Assembly (NCBI GenBank): GCA_913058555.1
Contig: CAJXRJ010000373.1
Coordinates: 1-7,451 of the forward strand
Source of the DNA: an uncultured bacterium
GTDB taxonomy: Bacteria > Planctomycetota > UBA1135 > GCA-002686595
Direction of reading: 5' to 3'
DNA: 7,451 nucleotides
The first letter of the stretch is position 1; each line of letters starts with the position of its first letter. Below, piece after piece: positions 1 to 7,248 of the stretch. A model generated the notes under the pieces. The model made no database searches and was not told the DNA's origin. It worked only from the letters and a program-made list of their open reading frames with translations. Made by a program: the position numbers and the translations under genes.

Positions 1-55
1 GCGAAGCGCCTGGCACGGCCCCCCCGCACGCCCCATCCCCGTAGCAAAGGCGCAG

Positions 56-62
56 AAGGGAG
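56..62 (+). promoter_or_regulatory. Candidate ribosome binding site of the first sulfatase
   Basis: The purine-rich stretch AAGGGAG contains the anti-Shine-Dalgarno match GGAG. It ends 4 nt before the GTG at 67 and 22 nt before the ATG at 85. This spacing favours the GTG start, although 4 nt is slightly short. No promoter can be recognised in the 66 bases available upstream. Confidence 0.4.
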
Positions 63-66
63 CCAA

Positions 67-1464
67 GTGCCCTATCCTCGTGCCATGAAGATCTCGCCGT
101 TGCTGGCCGCCACACTGTTCCTTCTACCGACCCTCTTTGGAGCAGCGCCATGGCAGGAGGAGGCCAGTAGCGACGCCGCCCGGATGCCGAACGTTATCGT
201 TCTCTTCTCGGACGACGCCGGCTATGCGGACTTCGGCTTCCAGCCGAACTGTGCTGCCGACATGAGAGCCCTCACGCCGCGAATCGATTCGATCGCGGCG
301 GGCGGCGTCCGCATGACCGACGCGTACATGAGCGGCTCCGTGTGTTCGCCCTCCCGAGCGGCCTTGATGACCGGCCGCTACCAGCAGCGTTTTGGCTACG
401 ACAACAACCTGCCCCCTGGGACGAAGAACGGCCTCTCACTCGGGGAGACGTTCGGCCCCAAACGGCTTCAGGCCATTGGCTACACGACGGGGCTCATCGG
501 CAAGTGGCACCTTGGGTACCCCGACGCATACCACCCGAATGCACGGGGTTTTGATCACTTCTACGGGCTCCTTCAGGGGTCCCGCAGCTACCTCCCCATG
601 GAGAAGCCAACGCCGCACCGCGTGATCCTCGACAACCGGACTCCGACCGACGAGAGCGGCTACGTGACAGATCGTTTTGGCGACGCAGCCTGCCAATTCA
701 TCGGTGAGCACAAGGACGAGCCGTTTTATCTCTTCGTGTCGTTCACAGCGCCCCACAGTCCCAACCAGCCGCGCGCCACCGACAAGGAGCGCATCGCGCA
801 CATCGAGAAACAAAGGCGAAGGCGGTACGCCGGGCTCGTCGTCGCGCTCGACGACAACGTTGGCAAGATCCTGGACTGCCTGGAGGCCAATGGCCTCGAC
901 GGGGACACGCTCGTCATCTTCACGAACGACAACGGCGGCCAGACCCGGACGGGTGCGAACAACACACCGCTGAAGGGGCGCAAGGGCATGCTGACGGAAG
1001 GGGGGCTGCGCGTGCCGTGGGCCATGCGATGGCCAGGCCATATCGAACCGGGCAGCGTCGTGTCCGACCCGATCACCGCGCGCGACATCCTGCCGACGGT
1101 TTTCGACGTGGCTGATAAGGCCGTGGATCCGACCTGGAAGCTCGACGGCACCAGCTTCCTGGGCCGTGTAACGGGCGATCCCGCTGCGCGGCCAGCCTCC
1201 ACCTTTGGGGAACGACCGCTCTTCTGGCGCCAACACGGCAGCACGGGACCTCGGGCCATGCGGCTCGGCAAATGGAAACTGCACCAGGACCGCCCCAAGG
1301 GGCTCGCGCCGGAACTCTACGACCTGGAGTCGGACGTATCCGAATCGACGGACGTCGCGGCCAAGCACCCAGAGCTCGTCGCATCGATGGTCAAGGCCCT
1401 CGACGAGTGGGAGGCACCGATGAAGGAACCGCTCTGGGGGCCTGGGAGCCCAGCCGCAAAGTAG
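67..1464 (+). CDS. Secreted sulfatase, arylsulfatase A / GalNAc-6-sulfatase-like (S1 family)
   Basis: A type I, formylglycine-dependent sulfatase (465 aa from GTG 67), expected to hydrolyse sulfate esters on a carbohydrate or aryl substrate outside the cytoplasm. Residues 7-27 form a signal peptide (MKISPLL followed by a hydrophobic core). The ATG at 85 is an alternative start that keeps the whole signal; the purine-rich site at 56-62 favours GTG. The maturation motif is C93-S-P-S-R97, followed by AALMTG, a full match to the classical sulfatase signature. Other family residues are visible: the metal pair D49-D50, K146 and H148 in GKWHLG, H230 in TAPH, D288-N289 in TNDNGG, and K303 in PLKGRKG. 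The C-terminal subdomain carries the usual ELYDLESD segment (about 416-423). Length is normal for the family. A second, different sulfatase follows 142 nt downstream of the stop, so co-transcription is likely. The substrate cannot be read from the sequence, and no formylglycine-generating enzyme is in the window. Confidence 0.93.
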   Translation: MPYPRAMKISPLLAATLFLLPTLFGAAPWQEEASSDAARMPNVIVLFSDDAGYADFGFQPNCAADMRALTPRIDSIAAGGVRMTDAYMSGSVCSPSRAALMTGRYQQRFGYDNNLPPGTKNGLSLGETFGPKRLQAIGYTTGLIGKWHLGYPDAYHPNARGFDHFYGLLQGSRSYLPMEKPTPHRVILDNRTPTDESGYVTDRFGDAACQFIGEHKDEPFYLFVSFTAPHSPNQPRATDKERIAHIEKQRRRRYAGLVVALDDNVGKILDCLEANGLDGDTLVIFTNDNGGQTRTGANNTPLKGRKGMLTEGGLRVPWAMRWPGHIEPGSVVSDPITARDILPTVFDVADKAVDPTWKLDGTSFLGRVTGDPAARPASTFGERPLFWRQHGSTGPRAMRLGKWKLHQDRPKGLAPELYDLESDVSESTDVAAKHPELVASMVKALDEWEAPMKEPLWGPGSPAAK

Positions 1465-1606
1465 ACGGACCTCGTCGCCTCGGCCCGGTTGCGGGCTACG
1501 CCGATCGCGCTGGTGCCAACTGACCCGCAAGGACAAGGCATCCAAAGCTGGCTGCTTTCGGCCCATGCACCTGACACACCAGGGGCGCTTTGCGTCCCTC
1601 ACTCTG

Positions 1607-3139
1607 ATGAGACTCTTCCCTCTACTCGGCACTCTTCTCCTTGCGCTCCTCCCGCAGGCATCCAGTCCGGCAGAGGATCGACCGAACATCCTCTGGATCT
1701 TCGTCGAAGATCTCTCGCCCTACATGGGCTGCTACGGCGACAACGTCAATGCGGGTCACACGCCCACGATCGACCGGCTTGCGGCGGAGGGCGTTCTGTT
1801 CCGGCGCACGTTCATGCCAGCTCCCGTCTGCTCACCGTGCCGATCGGCGATCATCACCGGCGTCATGCAGACGACGGCTGGCACGCACCAGCACCGATCG
1901 TCGCGCGCGGGGAAAGGCCCCGTGCCGAAGGCACTGCGCATCGACTTGCCCGAGGGCATCGTCACGGTCCCCGAATTGATGCGGACGGCTGGGTACTTCA
2001 CCTTCAACAGCGGCAAGGACGACTACAACTTCCACTACGACCGGCGCGCGCTCTATTCGGTCGGCACAAAGCCGAACTACCGCCATGGTGCCAATGGCTG
2101 GCAGGGCAACTCGGCAGAGCACCCCGGCTCGCTGACCGAAGGCACCTGGAGTGCGCGCCCCAACAAGGCACAGCCCTGGTTTGGTCAGATCATGTTGTGG
2201 GGCGGCAAGGCGGGCGCCAAACACGTGCGGGACGGCGAGAAGCTGGCCGACGGAGAGGTGCCACTGCCGCCCTACTTCCCAGATACTCCCGCGCACCGCC
2301 GTTCCTGGACGACCCACTACAACGCCGTCCGTGGTACCGATCACCAGGTGCAGCAGGTCCTCGACCAGCTCAAGGCCGACGGCGAACTGGATAGCACGCT
2401 TGTGTTCTTCTTCTCCGATCACGGCAACAACCAGTCGCTGCGCCACAAGCAATTCTGCTACGAAGGCGGCGTCCATGTGCCGCTTGTCGTTTGGGGCGCG
2501 AGCGATCTATGGAAGTCCGGTACCGTACGCAGCGACCTCGTCTCAGGCCTCGACATCCCGGCGACAACGCTCGCGCTCGCGGGCGTCGAGCTCCCCACGT
2601 ACCTTGACGGCGTCGACCTCTTTGCGGCGAATCATCGGCCCCGTACGCGCGTCATCTCGGCCCGCGACCGGTGCGACTACACCATCGACCGCATCCGCAC
2701 GGTGCGCACCGACAACTTCCGCTACATCCGTAACGACTTCCCGGACCGTCCGATGCTGCAGGCCCAGTACCGCGACAACGCCAGGACGGTGAAGGACCTG
2801 AAGAGGCTGCACGCGGCGGGCGAATTGACCGAATACCAGGCGGCCCACTGGTTCGGTCCACGGCCGGCCGAGGAACTCTATGCCCTGGCGACCGACCCCC
2901 ATCAGATGCGCAACCTCGCCACCGATCCGGCCTTCGAGGACGAGCTCGTAAAGCATCGGGGCCTCTTGTCCCACTGGATCGAGGCAACGGGCGACCGCGG
3001 CCAGCAGCCCGAGGACCCCCAGCAGCTCCGGGCCACCTTCGAGCTGTGGCGAGATCGCGCGATCTTCAAGAACGCGGACGTCAACCCGGAGTACGACCAG
3101 TTCCGGACGCCGCCCGACAGGGAAGGGCCGGGCAAGTAG
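1607..3139 (+). CDS. Secreted sulfatase, heparan N-sulfatase (SGSH)-like, atypical CSPCR motif
   Basis: A type I sulfatase of 510 aa from ATG 1607. I prefer this start because MRLFPLLGTLLLALLP with a following ASSPA makes a compact signal peptide. An in-frame ATG at 1565 would add 14 residues, and neither start has a clear Shine-Dalgarno. The mature fold begins at PNILWIFVED. The maturation motif is C75-S-P-C78-R79 followed by SAIITG: the cysteine to be oxidised, the proline and the arginine are present, but the usual serine is a cysteine. Candidate metal ligands are E34, D35, C75, D271 and H272. K137 in the GKDDYNF segment matches the usual active-site lysine. The C-terminal part (RDRCDYTIDRIR, YIRNDFPDRP, AEELYALATDPH) is typical of SGSH-like sulfatases common in Planctomycetota, by recall of the family. 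Natural substrates may be sulfated polysaccharides; a true N-sulfatase activity is not established. The gene shares little sequence with its upstream neighbour outside the active-site motifs. Confidence 0.9.
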   Translation: MRLFPLLGTLLLALLPQASSPAEDRPNILWIFVEDLSPYMGCYGDNVNAGHTPTIDRLAAEGVLFRRTFMPAPVCSPCRSAIITGVMQTTAGTHQHRSSRAGKGPVPKALRIDLPEGIVTVPELMRTAGYFTFNSGKDDYNFHYDRRALYSVGTKPNYRHGANGWQGNSAEHPGSLTEGTWSARPNKAQPWFGQIMLWGGKAGAKHVRDGEKLADGEVPLPPYFPDTPAHRRSWTTHYNAVRGTDHQVQQVLDQLKADGELDSTLVFFFSDHGNNQSLRHKQFCYEGGVHVPLVVWGASDLWKSGTVRSDLVSGLDIPATTLALAGVELPTYLDGVDLFAANHRPRTRVISARDRCDYTIDRIRTVRTDNFRYIRNDFPDRPMLQAQYRDNARTVKDLKRLHAAGELTEYQAAHWFGPRPAEELYALATDPHQMRNLATDPAFEDELVKHRGLLSHWIEATGDRGQQPEDPQQLRATFELWRDRAIFKNADVNPEYDQFRTPPDREGPGK

Positions 3140-3258
3140 GCGCTGCATCCAACGGGGCGGCCTTGGTCAACTCGGTCAGGCAGGCTGCTCGCCCCCGATC
3201 CCCTTTGGGAAGTGAGCCGCAGCTCCTTCGCCCAACGCCGCCACGGGCACGATCTTCA

Positions 3259-3288
3259 CGGTAGCGCCCCCTTTTTCAGGCGCCACCG
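3259..3288. terminator. Hairpin at the convergent junction, spanning the sdhB stop codon
   Basis: The arms CGGTAGCGCC (3259-3268) and GGCGCCACCG (3279-3288) pair over 10 positions with one A-C mismatch, leaving a 10-nt loop that contains a T5 run. The sdhB stop codon (3276-3278 on the - strand) lies in the loop. The hairpin sits between the end of the second sulfatase and the end of sdhB, where a shared terminator would be expected. Neither strand shows a U-tract after the stem, so it is not a classical intrinsic terminator. It could act with Rho, protect mRNA 3' ends, or be chance in GC-rich DNA. Confidence 0.35.
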
Positions 3289-4025
3289 GCGAGATCGCCG
3301 CGCAGGTGCTCCCAGTTCAGTCTGCCGATGTGTTGGGTCGATATGCCCTTCGGGCAAACGGCCTCGCATGCCCCGATGTTGGAACAGCTCCCGAAGCCCT
3401 CCGCGTCCATTTGGGCAACCATGCGCGCAGCGCGCTCAGGGGCTTCGACACGCCCCTGGGGCAGCATGCTGAGGTGCGATACCTTCGCCGCGGTGAAGAG
3501 CATCGCGGATCCGTTCTGGCAGGCCGCCACGCAGGCGCCGCACCCGATGCACGTGGCCGCGTCGAAGGCGTGACTCGCGGCGGCTTTGCCGATGGGAATC
3601 GCGTTGGCCTCGGGGGCCGTCCCCGCGTTGATGGAGACAAAACCCCCGGCTTCCACAATGCGGTCCAATGCGCTTCGATCCACAACGAGATCGGAGAGAA
3701 CAGGGAACGCTCGCGCGCGCCAGGGCTCAATGAAGACCGTATCCCCGTCTTGGAACTCACGCATATGGAGCTGGCACGCGGTGGTGAGCGCACGTGGCCC
3801 ATGGGCGCGCCCGTTGATGTGCAGACTGCACTGGCCGCAGATCCCCTCTCTGCAGTCGTGATCAAAGGCCACGACACGTTCGCCACGGCGAATCAGGTCG
3901 CGATTCAGCATGTCGAGCATGTCGAGGAACGACATCGCCTCGGACACGTCGTCGAGCACGTACTCGACCATCTCACCGCGTTCCCCACGGTGCTCTTGAC
4001 GCCAGATCTTGAGGGTGATCTTCAT
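3276..4025 (-). CDS. sdhB: Succinate dehydrogenase/fumarate reductase iron-sulfur subunit
   Basis: This 249-aa subunit carries electrons from the SdhA flavin to the quinone site in SdhC. The N-terminal ferredoxin-like domain has [2Fe-2S] ligands C58, C63, C66 (in CREGICGQC) and C84. The C-terminal helical domain has C159-x2-C162-x2-C165-x3-C169, then C214, C220 and C224-P. By comparison with known SdhB proteins, C159/C162/C165/C224 bind [4Fe-4S] and C169/C214/C220 bind [3Fe-4S]. All ten cysteines needed for the three clusters are present, so the protein should be functional. Segments such as AMLF, KVSHLSMLPQG and MDAEGFGSC recall the B-type (Bacteroidota/Planctomycetota) enzymes. The start ATG overlaps the sdhA stop as ATGA (4022-4025), giving translational coupling. 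An AGGAG at 4039-4043 lies 13 nt upstream, further than ideal. SdhB and FrdB cannot be separated by sequence here; the lack of other anaerobic genes slightly favours Sdh. Confidence 0.95.
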   Translation of the reverse strand: MKITLKIWRQEHRGERGEMVEYVLDDVSEAMSFLDMLDMLNRDLIRRGERVVAFDHDCREGICGQCSLHINGRAHGPRALTTACQLHMREFQDGDTVFIEPWRARAFPVLSDLVVDRSALDRIVEAGGFVSINAGTAPEANAIPIGKAAASHAFDAATCIGCGACVAACQNGSAMLFTAAKVSHLSMLPQGRVEAPERAARMVAQMDAEGFGSCSNIGACEAVCPKGISTQHIGRLNWEHLRGDLAGGA

Positions 4026-5932
4026 CGGTAGTTACGCACTCCTGGCTCGACGGATTCGAAGGTGAGGCTCTCCTCGTGATGCGTGGGAAGTTGCCCTGCG
4101 CCGCCGTGCTCCCAGGCCGACACGTGCATGAAGGCTTCGTCGTTGCGCAGCGCCTCGCCGTCGCGCTGGAACTCTGACCGAAAGTGCGCCCCGCATGATT
4201 CCTCGCGGCGCAGTGCATCCCGGCACATGAGCTCCCCTAGTTCAAGGTAGTCCGCGACGCGCCCGGCCTTCTCCAGCTCCGGATTCATGCGATCCGCGCT
4301 CCCGGTGAGCTGCAGATCGACTCGAAACCGCTCCCGAAGTTCGCGGATACGCTCAATCCCCTCGCCAAGGCCCTTGGCCGATCGAGTGATGCCGCAGGAG
4401 TCCCAGAGGGTGGTTCCGAGCTCCTTGTGGAACTCGTCGACCGTTCGTGTGCCGCGCCGGCTCATCAGGTCCGTGATGGCCTCCCTGACGGAGCTCTCGG
4501 CGCGCTCGAAAGCGGGGTGCTCGACGGGGATGGGCTCTGCTTTGACGTACTCGGCCAGGTAGTCCGTGACGGTGTACGGCGCGATGAAGTAGCCGTCCAC
4601 ACACGCCTGCAGCAGTGAGTTCGCACCCAGGCGATTGGCGCCGTGATCCGCGAAGTTGCACTCCCCCAACGCAAAGAGCCCCTTGACGGTGGTCATCAGG
4701 TTGTAGTCCACCCATAGGCCCCCCATGGAGAAATGGGACGCGGGGTAGATCAGCATCGGCTGTACATACGGATTCAGCCCGGTGATGGTCTCGTACATCT
4801 GAAACAGGTTGCCATACCGTTCCTCGATCGTCGGGCGGCCCAAACGTTCGATGGCGTCCCTGAAGTCAAGATTCACGGCCCGGCCCGTCGGTCCAACGCC
4901 GCGCCCTTCGTCGCAAACTTCCTTGGCCGCCCGTGACGCGATGTCCCTCGGCGTGAGGTTCCCATAGGCGGGGTACTTGCGCTCGAGGTAGTAGTCTCGC
5001 TCAGCCTCGGGGATGTCCGCGGCGGGTCGCTTGTCGCCGGCACCGATGGGGACCCAGATCCGGCCGTCGTTGCGCAGGGACTCCGACATGAGTGTGAGCT
5101 TGCCTTGGTGCTCGTCCATGACCGGAATGCAGGTGGGGTGAATCTGGCCGAAGGACGGATTCGCGAAGTAGGCGCCGCGCTTGTGGGCACGCCACACGGC
5201 CGACGCGTTGCAGCCCATGGCGAGCGTCGACAGGTAGTAGATTTTCCCGTATCCACCGGTGGCGAGGACCACGGCGTGCGCGTTGTGCCGCTGGATCTCC
5301 CCCGTGACGAGGTCCCGTGTGATCACGCCGCACGCGCGGCCGTCCGCCACAACGACGTCTAGCATCTCGGTGCGCGTGTGCATGCGCACCTTGCCAGCTT
5401 GGATCTGCCGGCTCAGGGACCCATAGCAGCCCAGCAAGAGCTGTTGGCCCGTTTGGCCACGGGCGTAGAAGGTCCGCTGGACCTGCACACCTCCAAACGA
5501 ACGGTTGGCCAGCAACCCACCGTACTCGCGCGCAAACGGTACCCCTTGCGCGACGGCTTGGTCGATCACGTTGGTGGAGAGCTCTGCCAACCGATAGACG
5601 TTTGCCTCACGGGAGCGGAAGTCGCCACCGCGCAGGGTGTCCATGAACAACCGCTGGATATTGTCGCCGTCGTTCTGGTAGTTCTTCGCCGCGTTGATGC
5701 CGCCCTGGGCGGCAATCGAGTGCGCTCGGCGCGGACTGTCCTGAAAGCAGAAGCACTCGACCTGGTAGCCCGCCTCGGCGAGCGATGCGGCGGCCGCACC
5801 CCCTGACAGTCCGGAACCGATCACGAGGACCTTCAGTCCACGCTTATTGGCCGGGTTGATGAGCCGAATGCGCGACTTGTGCAGCGACCACTTCTCGTTC
5901 AGTGGCCCCTCCGGGATCTTTGGGTCCAGCAT
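4022..5932 (-). CDS. sdhA: Succinate dehydrogenase/fumarate reductase flavoprotein subunit
   Basis: This is the 636-aa catalytic subunit that interconverts succinate and fumarate, facing the cytoplasm. The Rossmann FAD motif is G39-S-G-L-S-G-G near the N-terminus. H71 in AHSIAAQGG is the expected site of covalent 8-alpha-histidyl FAD attachment. Active-site signatures are visible: H265-P-T, R329 in TPRDIASR (the proton-shuttle arginine), H400 in SHFSMGG and R434 in GANRLGANSLL. The C-terminal domain (about 480-600) is the usual helical cap. I chose ATG 5932 (MLDPKIPEGP). The frame stays open 14 codons further upstream, but those residues would overlap the end of sdhC and look unlike the family. 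No Shine-Dalgarno is visible. The start lies 4 nt after the sdhC stop, so reinitiation by the same ribosome is likely. The downstream sdhB overlaps by 4 nt. The B. subtilis-like SdhA form matches the single-anchor SdhC encoded upstream. Confidence 0.96.
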   Translation of the reverse strand: MLDPKIPEGPLNEKWSLHKSRIRLINPANKRGLKVLVIGSGLSGGAAAASLAEAGYQVECFCFQDSPRRAHSIAAQGGINAAKNYQNDGDNIQRLFMDTLRGGDFRSREANVYRLAELSTNVIDQAVAQGVPFAREYGGLLANRSFGGVQVQRTFYARGQTGQQLLLGCYGSLSRQIQAGKVRMHTRTEMLDVVVADGRACGVITRDLVTGEIQRHNAHAVVLATGGYGKIYYLSTLAMGCNASAVWRAHKRGAYFANPSFGQIHPTCIPVMDEHQGKLTLMSESLRNDGRIWVPIGAGDKRPAADIPEAERDYYLERKYPAYGNLTPRDIASRAAKEVCDEGRGVGPTGRAVNLDFRDAIERLGRPTIEERYGNLFQMYETITGLNPYVQPMLIYPASHFSMGGLWVDYNLMTTVKGLFALGECNFADHGANRLGANSLLQACVDGYFIAPYTVTDYLAEYVKAEPIPVEHPAFERAESSVREAITDLMSRRGTRTVDEFHKELGTTLWDSCGITRSAKGLGEGIERIRELRERFRVDLQLTGSADRMNPELEKAGRVADYLELGELMCRDALRREESCGAHFRSEFQRDGEALRNDEAFMHVSAWEHGGAGQLPTHHEESLTFESVEPGVRNYR

Positions 5933-5936
5933 GGCG

Positions 5937-6608
5937 CTATCGGTAGAGGTAGAGGAAGACTGGCATCGCCGCAAAGATGGCAGACAGGCCGATCGCCAGG
6001 CCCGCCCCCAGCCAACAAGCGATACGCCAATAGCGCCGGTGATGCAGGCCTAGTGTGCGGAGCGCACTGGAGACGCCGTGCAGAAGGTGAAGGCCCAGGG
6101 CCAGCATCGATGCCACGTAGAGCGCCACGTACCACCCTTGCGAGAACGCCGCGCAAACCACCCCGTACAGGTCCCGCCGCCCCTCCAGATCGAGTTCGAC
6201 ATCTCCGTAGTGATAGCGGAACCAGAACGTCTTCAGGTGGATGACCAGAAAGACGAGGACGAGACTGCCAAGGAAACCCATGTGGCGACTTCGCCAGGAG
6301 CTTGTCAGATCCGGCCGAGAGCATGCGTACCGAGCGCCACTCGCCTGGCGGTTCTGTACGACGAGCGCCAGAGCGACCAGGCTGTGGAGCACCAGCGCAA
6401 GGGTGTTGAGCAGCGAGAGCACCTTGACGACGGGGTTGCCCGTCATGAAGGCCGTGTAGGCGTTGTAGGCCGGCCGCGCCTGGTCTTCAGGCAGAAAGAG
6501 CGTGAGATTGCCGGCGCTGTGCACGGCAAGGAAGATGCACAGCCACCCACCAGTCAAGGCCATGACGCGTTTTCGGACCAGTGAAGAGCGTGCGAGGTCA
6601 CGAATCAT
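5937..6608 (-). CDS. sdhC: Succinate dehydrogenase cytochrome b subunit, b558/diheme type
   Basis: This 223-aa membrane anchor holds heme b and the quinone site of the complex. Five hydrophobic helices are visible at about 15-38, 62-85, 109-131, 155-178 and 196-220. Candidate axial heme ligands fall one per helix in the first four: H30 (FLAVHSAGN), H75 (VLHSL), H124 (VIHLKTFW), and H174 or H177 (HLLHG). This is the pattern of diheme anchors such as B. subtilis SdhC and W. succinogenes FrdC, which need no SdhD; none is present. The start is ATG 6608 (MIRDLARSSLVRKR). The frame is open 78 codons further upstream to 6842, but that extension is low-complexity and resembles no part of the family. 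No clear Shine-Dalgarno precedes the start. It is the first gene of the sdhCAB operon, so its promoter should lie in the region above 6608, though I cannot recognise a -35/-10 pair there. A diheme anchor usually goes with menaquinone. Confidence 0.93.
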   Translation of the reverse strand: MIRDLARSSLVRKRVMALTGGWLCIFLAVHSAGNLTLFLPEDQARPAYNAYTAFMTGNPVVKVLSLLNTLALVLHSLVALALVVQNRQASGARYACSRPDLTSSWRSRHMGFLGSLVLVFLVIHLKTFWFRYHYGDVELDLEGRRDLYGVVCAAFSQGWYVALYVASMLALGLHLLHGVSSALRTLGLHHRRYWRIACWLGAGLAIGLSAIFAAMPVFLYLYR

Positions 6609-7029
6609 GACGAAGTGTCGGTTTGGCCAATGCCAGGATCTGCAAGGAGCAATCCCTGTGTCGACTAAGGACGCGGCACGGCACGGCGGGCCGTGGAGTG
6701 TCGTTGTTTCCTGATGCTGGCATCCTGATTCCTCGGTGGACGCGCGATTCTGCCAGGCGGAGCGAAGGCGTGCTCTTCTTGCCGTGGGATTCGGTCGGGA
6801 TGGTCCCGGGCAACACGACATCGCGCCGGCCGCGGTCGCCACCGTCGACGCCCGTGCCTACCTCGAAGACCCCAAGTTGCGCCGGTCCTCGAGTACTCCC
6901 TCAAGTGCGTAGTCCATTAGATGGCCGGGTGCCTCGGACGGATGCCGGACCTCATCGCGTCACGGTGCTCGATCGATCCTGCGGCGGCCATCCCCTCCAC
7001 CTGGCCCGGCGATCCCGGCGAAGGCGGCG

Positions 7030-7067
7030 CTGAGAATGAGTCGCGACGGTGGACGGGACATTCTCAG
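7030..7067. repeat. Perfect 9-bp inverted repeat with 20-nt spacer and inner palindrome
   Basis: CTGAGAATG (7030-7038) and CATTCTCAG (7059-7067) are exact reverse complements separated by 20 nt. The spacer contains an 8-bp palindrome GTCGCGAC at 7040-7047. The right arm also takes part in a second, overlapping near-palindrome, CTCAGGAATTCGTGAG (7063-7078, one mismatched pair), so two alternative structures are possible. It could be a protein-binding site, a piece of a dispersed repeat, the foot of a mobile element, or a structured RNA. A 9-bp pair in about 800 nt of GC-rich DNA is not far from chance. Confidence 0.4.
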
Positions 7068-7109
7068 GAATTCGTGAGGCAGCCCGAGGGCCCCGACGCC
7101 ACCTGTGCC

Positions 7110-7148
7110 GGGACCCCTGCCACCCACTTCGCCATCGAAAGGAGTCCC
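7110..7148. repeat. Two-stage imperfect hairpin
   Basis: GGGACCCCT (7110-7118) pairs with AGGAGTCCC (7140-7148) over nine positions with one C-A mismatch. Inside the loop, TTCG (7128-7131) and CGAA (7136-7139) form a second short stem with a CCAT loop, leaving a 9-nt bulge on the left. Its closeness to the 7030-7067 repeat suggests a structured block, but no known RNA family is recognisable. Confidence 0.25.
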
Positions 7149-7230
7149 ATTCAACTGCGCCCAGATCAGGACCCGCCCGATGCCCCTCCACGAAGTACCC
7201 GTCACGGTTTCTGACTGCCTACTCCCTGCG

Positions 7231-7248
7231 GTGCGCCGTTCGGCGTAC
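7231..7248. repeat. Short GC hairpin
   Basis: GTGCGCC and GGCGTAC form a 7-bp stem (one G-U pair) closing a GTTC loop. No T-run follows on either strand, so it is not a classical terminator. It lies within the gene-free stretch upstream of sdhC. Confidence 0.25.

Noticed and set aside
3..44. Open frame from the left edge ending in TAG that could be the tail of an upstream + strand gene
   Set aside because: Only 13 proline/alanine-rich codons; other frames are open as well, so coding cannot be argued.
1483..1496. Hairpin GCCCG-GTTG-CGGGC 19 nt after the first sulfatase stop
   Set aside because: Only a 5-bp stem with no T-run afterwards; too weak to call a terminator, and read-through into the second sulfatase seems likely.
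436..1689. 417-codon open frame on the - strand, antisense to the first sulfatase
   Set aside because: It runs across the sulfatase stop and the intergenic gap, its translation is Arg/Val/Pro-rich with no motif, and it is a usual by-product of GC-rich codon use on the opposite strand. The + strand protein has all catalytic motifs.
1489..2394. 301-codon open frame on the + strand overlapping the second sulfatase in another frame
   Set aside because: Low-complexity Arg/Gly/Ala/Pro translation without family motifs; it overlaps a well-supported sulfatase.
3306..4031. 241-codon + strand open frame antisense to sdhB
   Set aside because: It is the mirror of sdhB, which carries all ten cluster-binding cysteines; the antisense translation shows no recognisable domain.
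6796..6808. Small hairpin CGGGA-TGG-TCCCG
   Set aside because: A 5-bp stem is expected by chance in DNA this rich in G and C, and it has no useful position relative to a gene.
6609..6842. 78-codon N-terminal extension of sdhC
   Set aside because: The frame is open but the residues are unlike any SdhC N-terminus, and starting at ATG 6608 gives the normal family length and topology.
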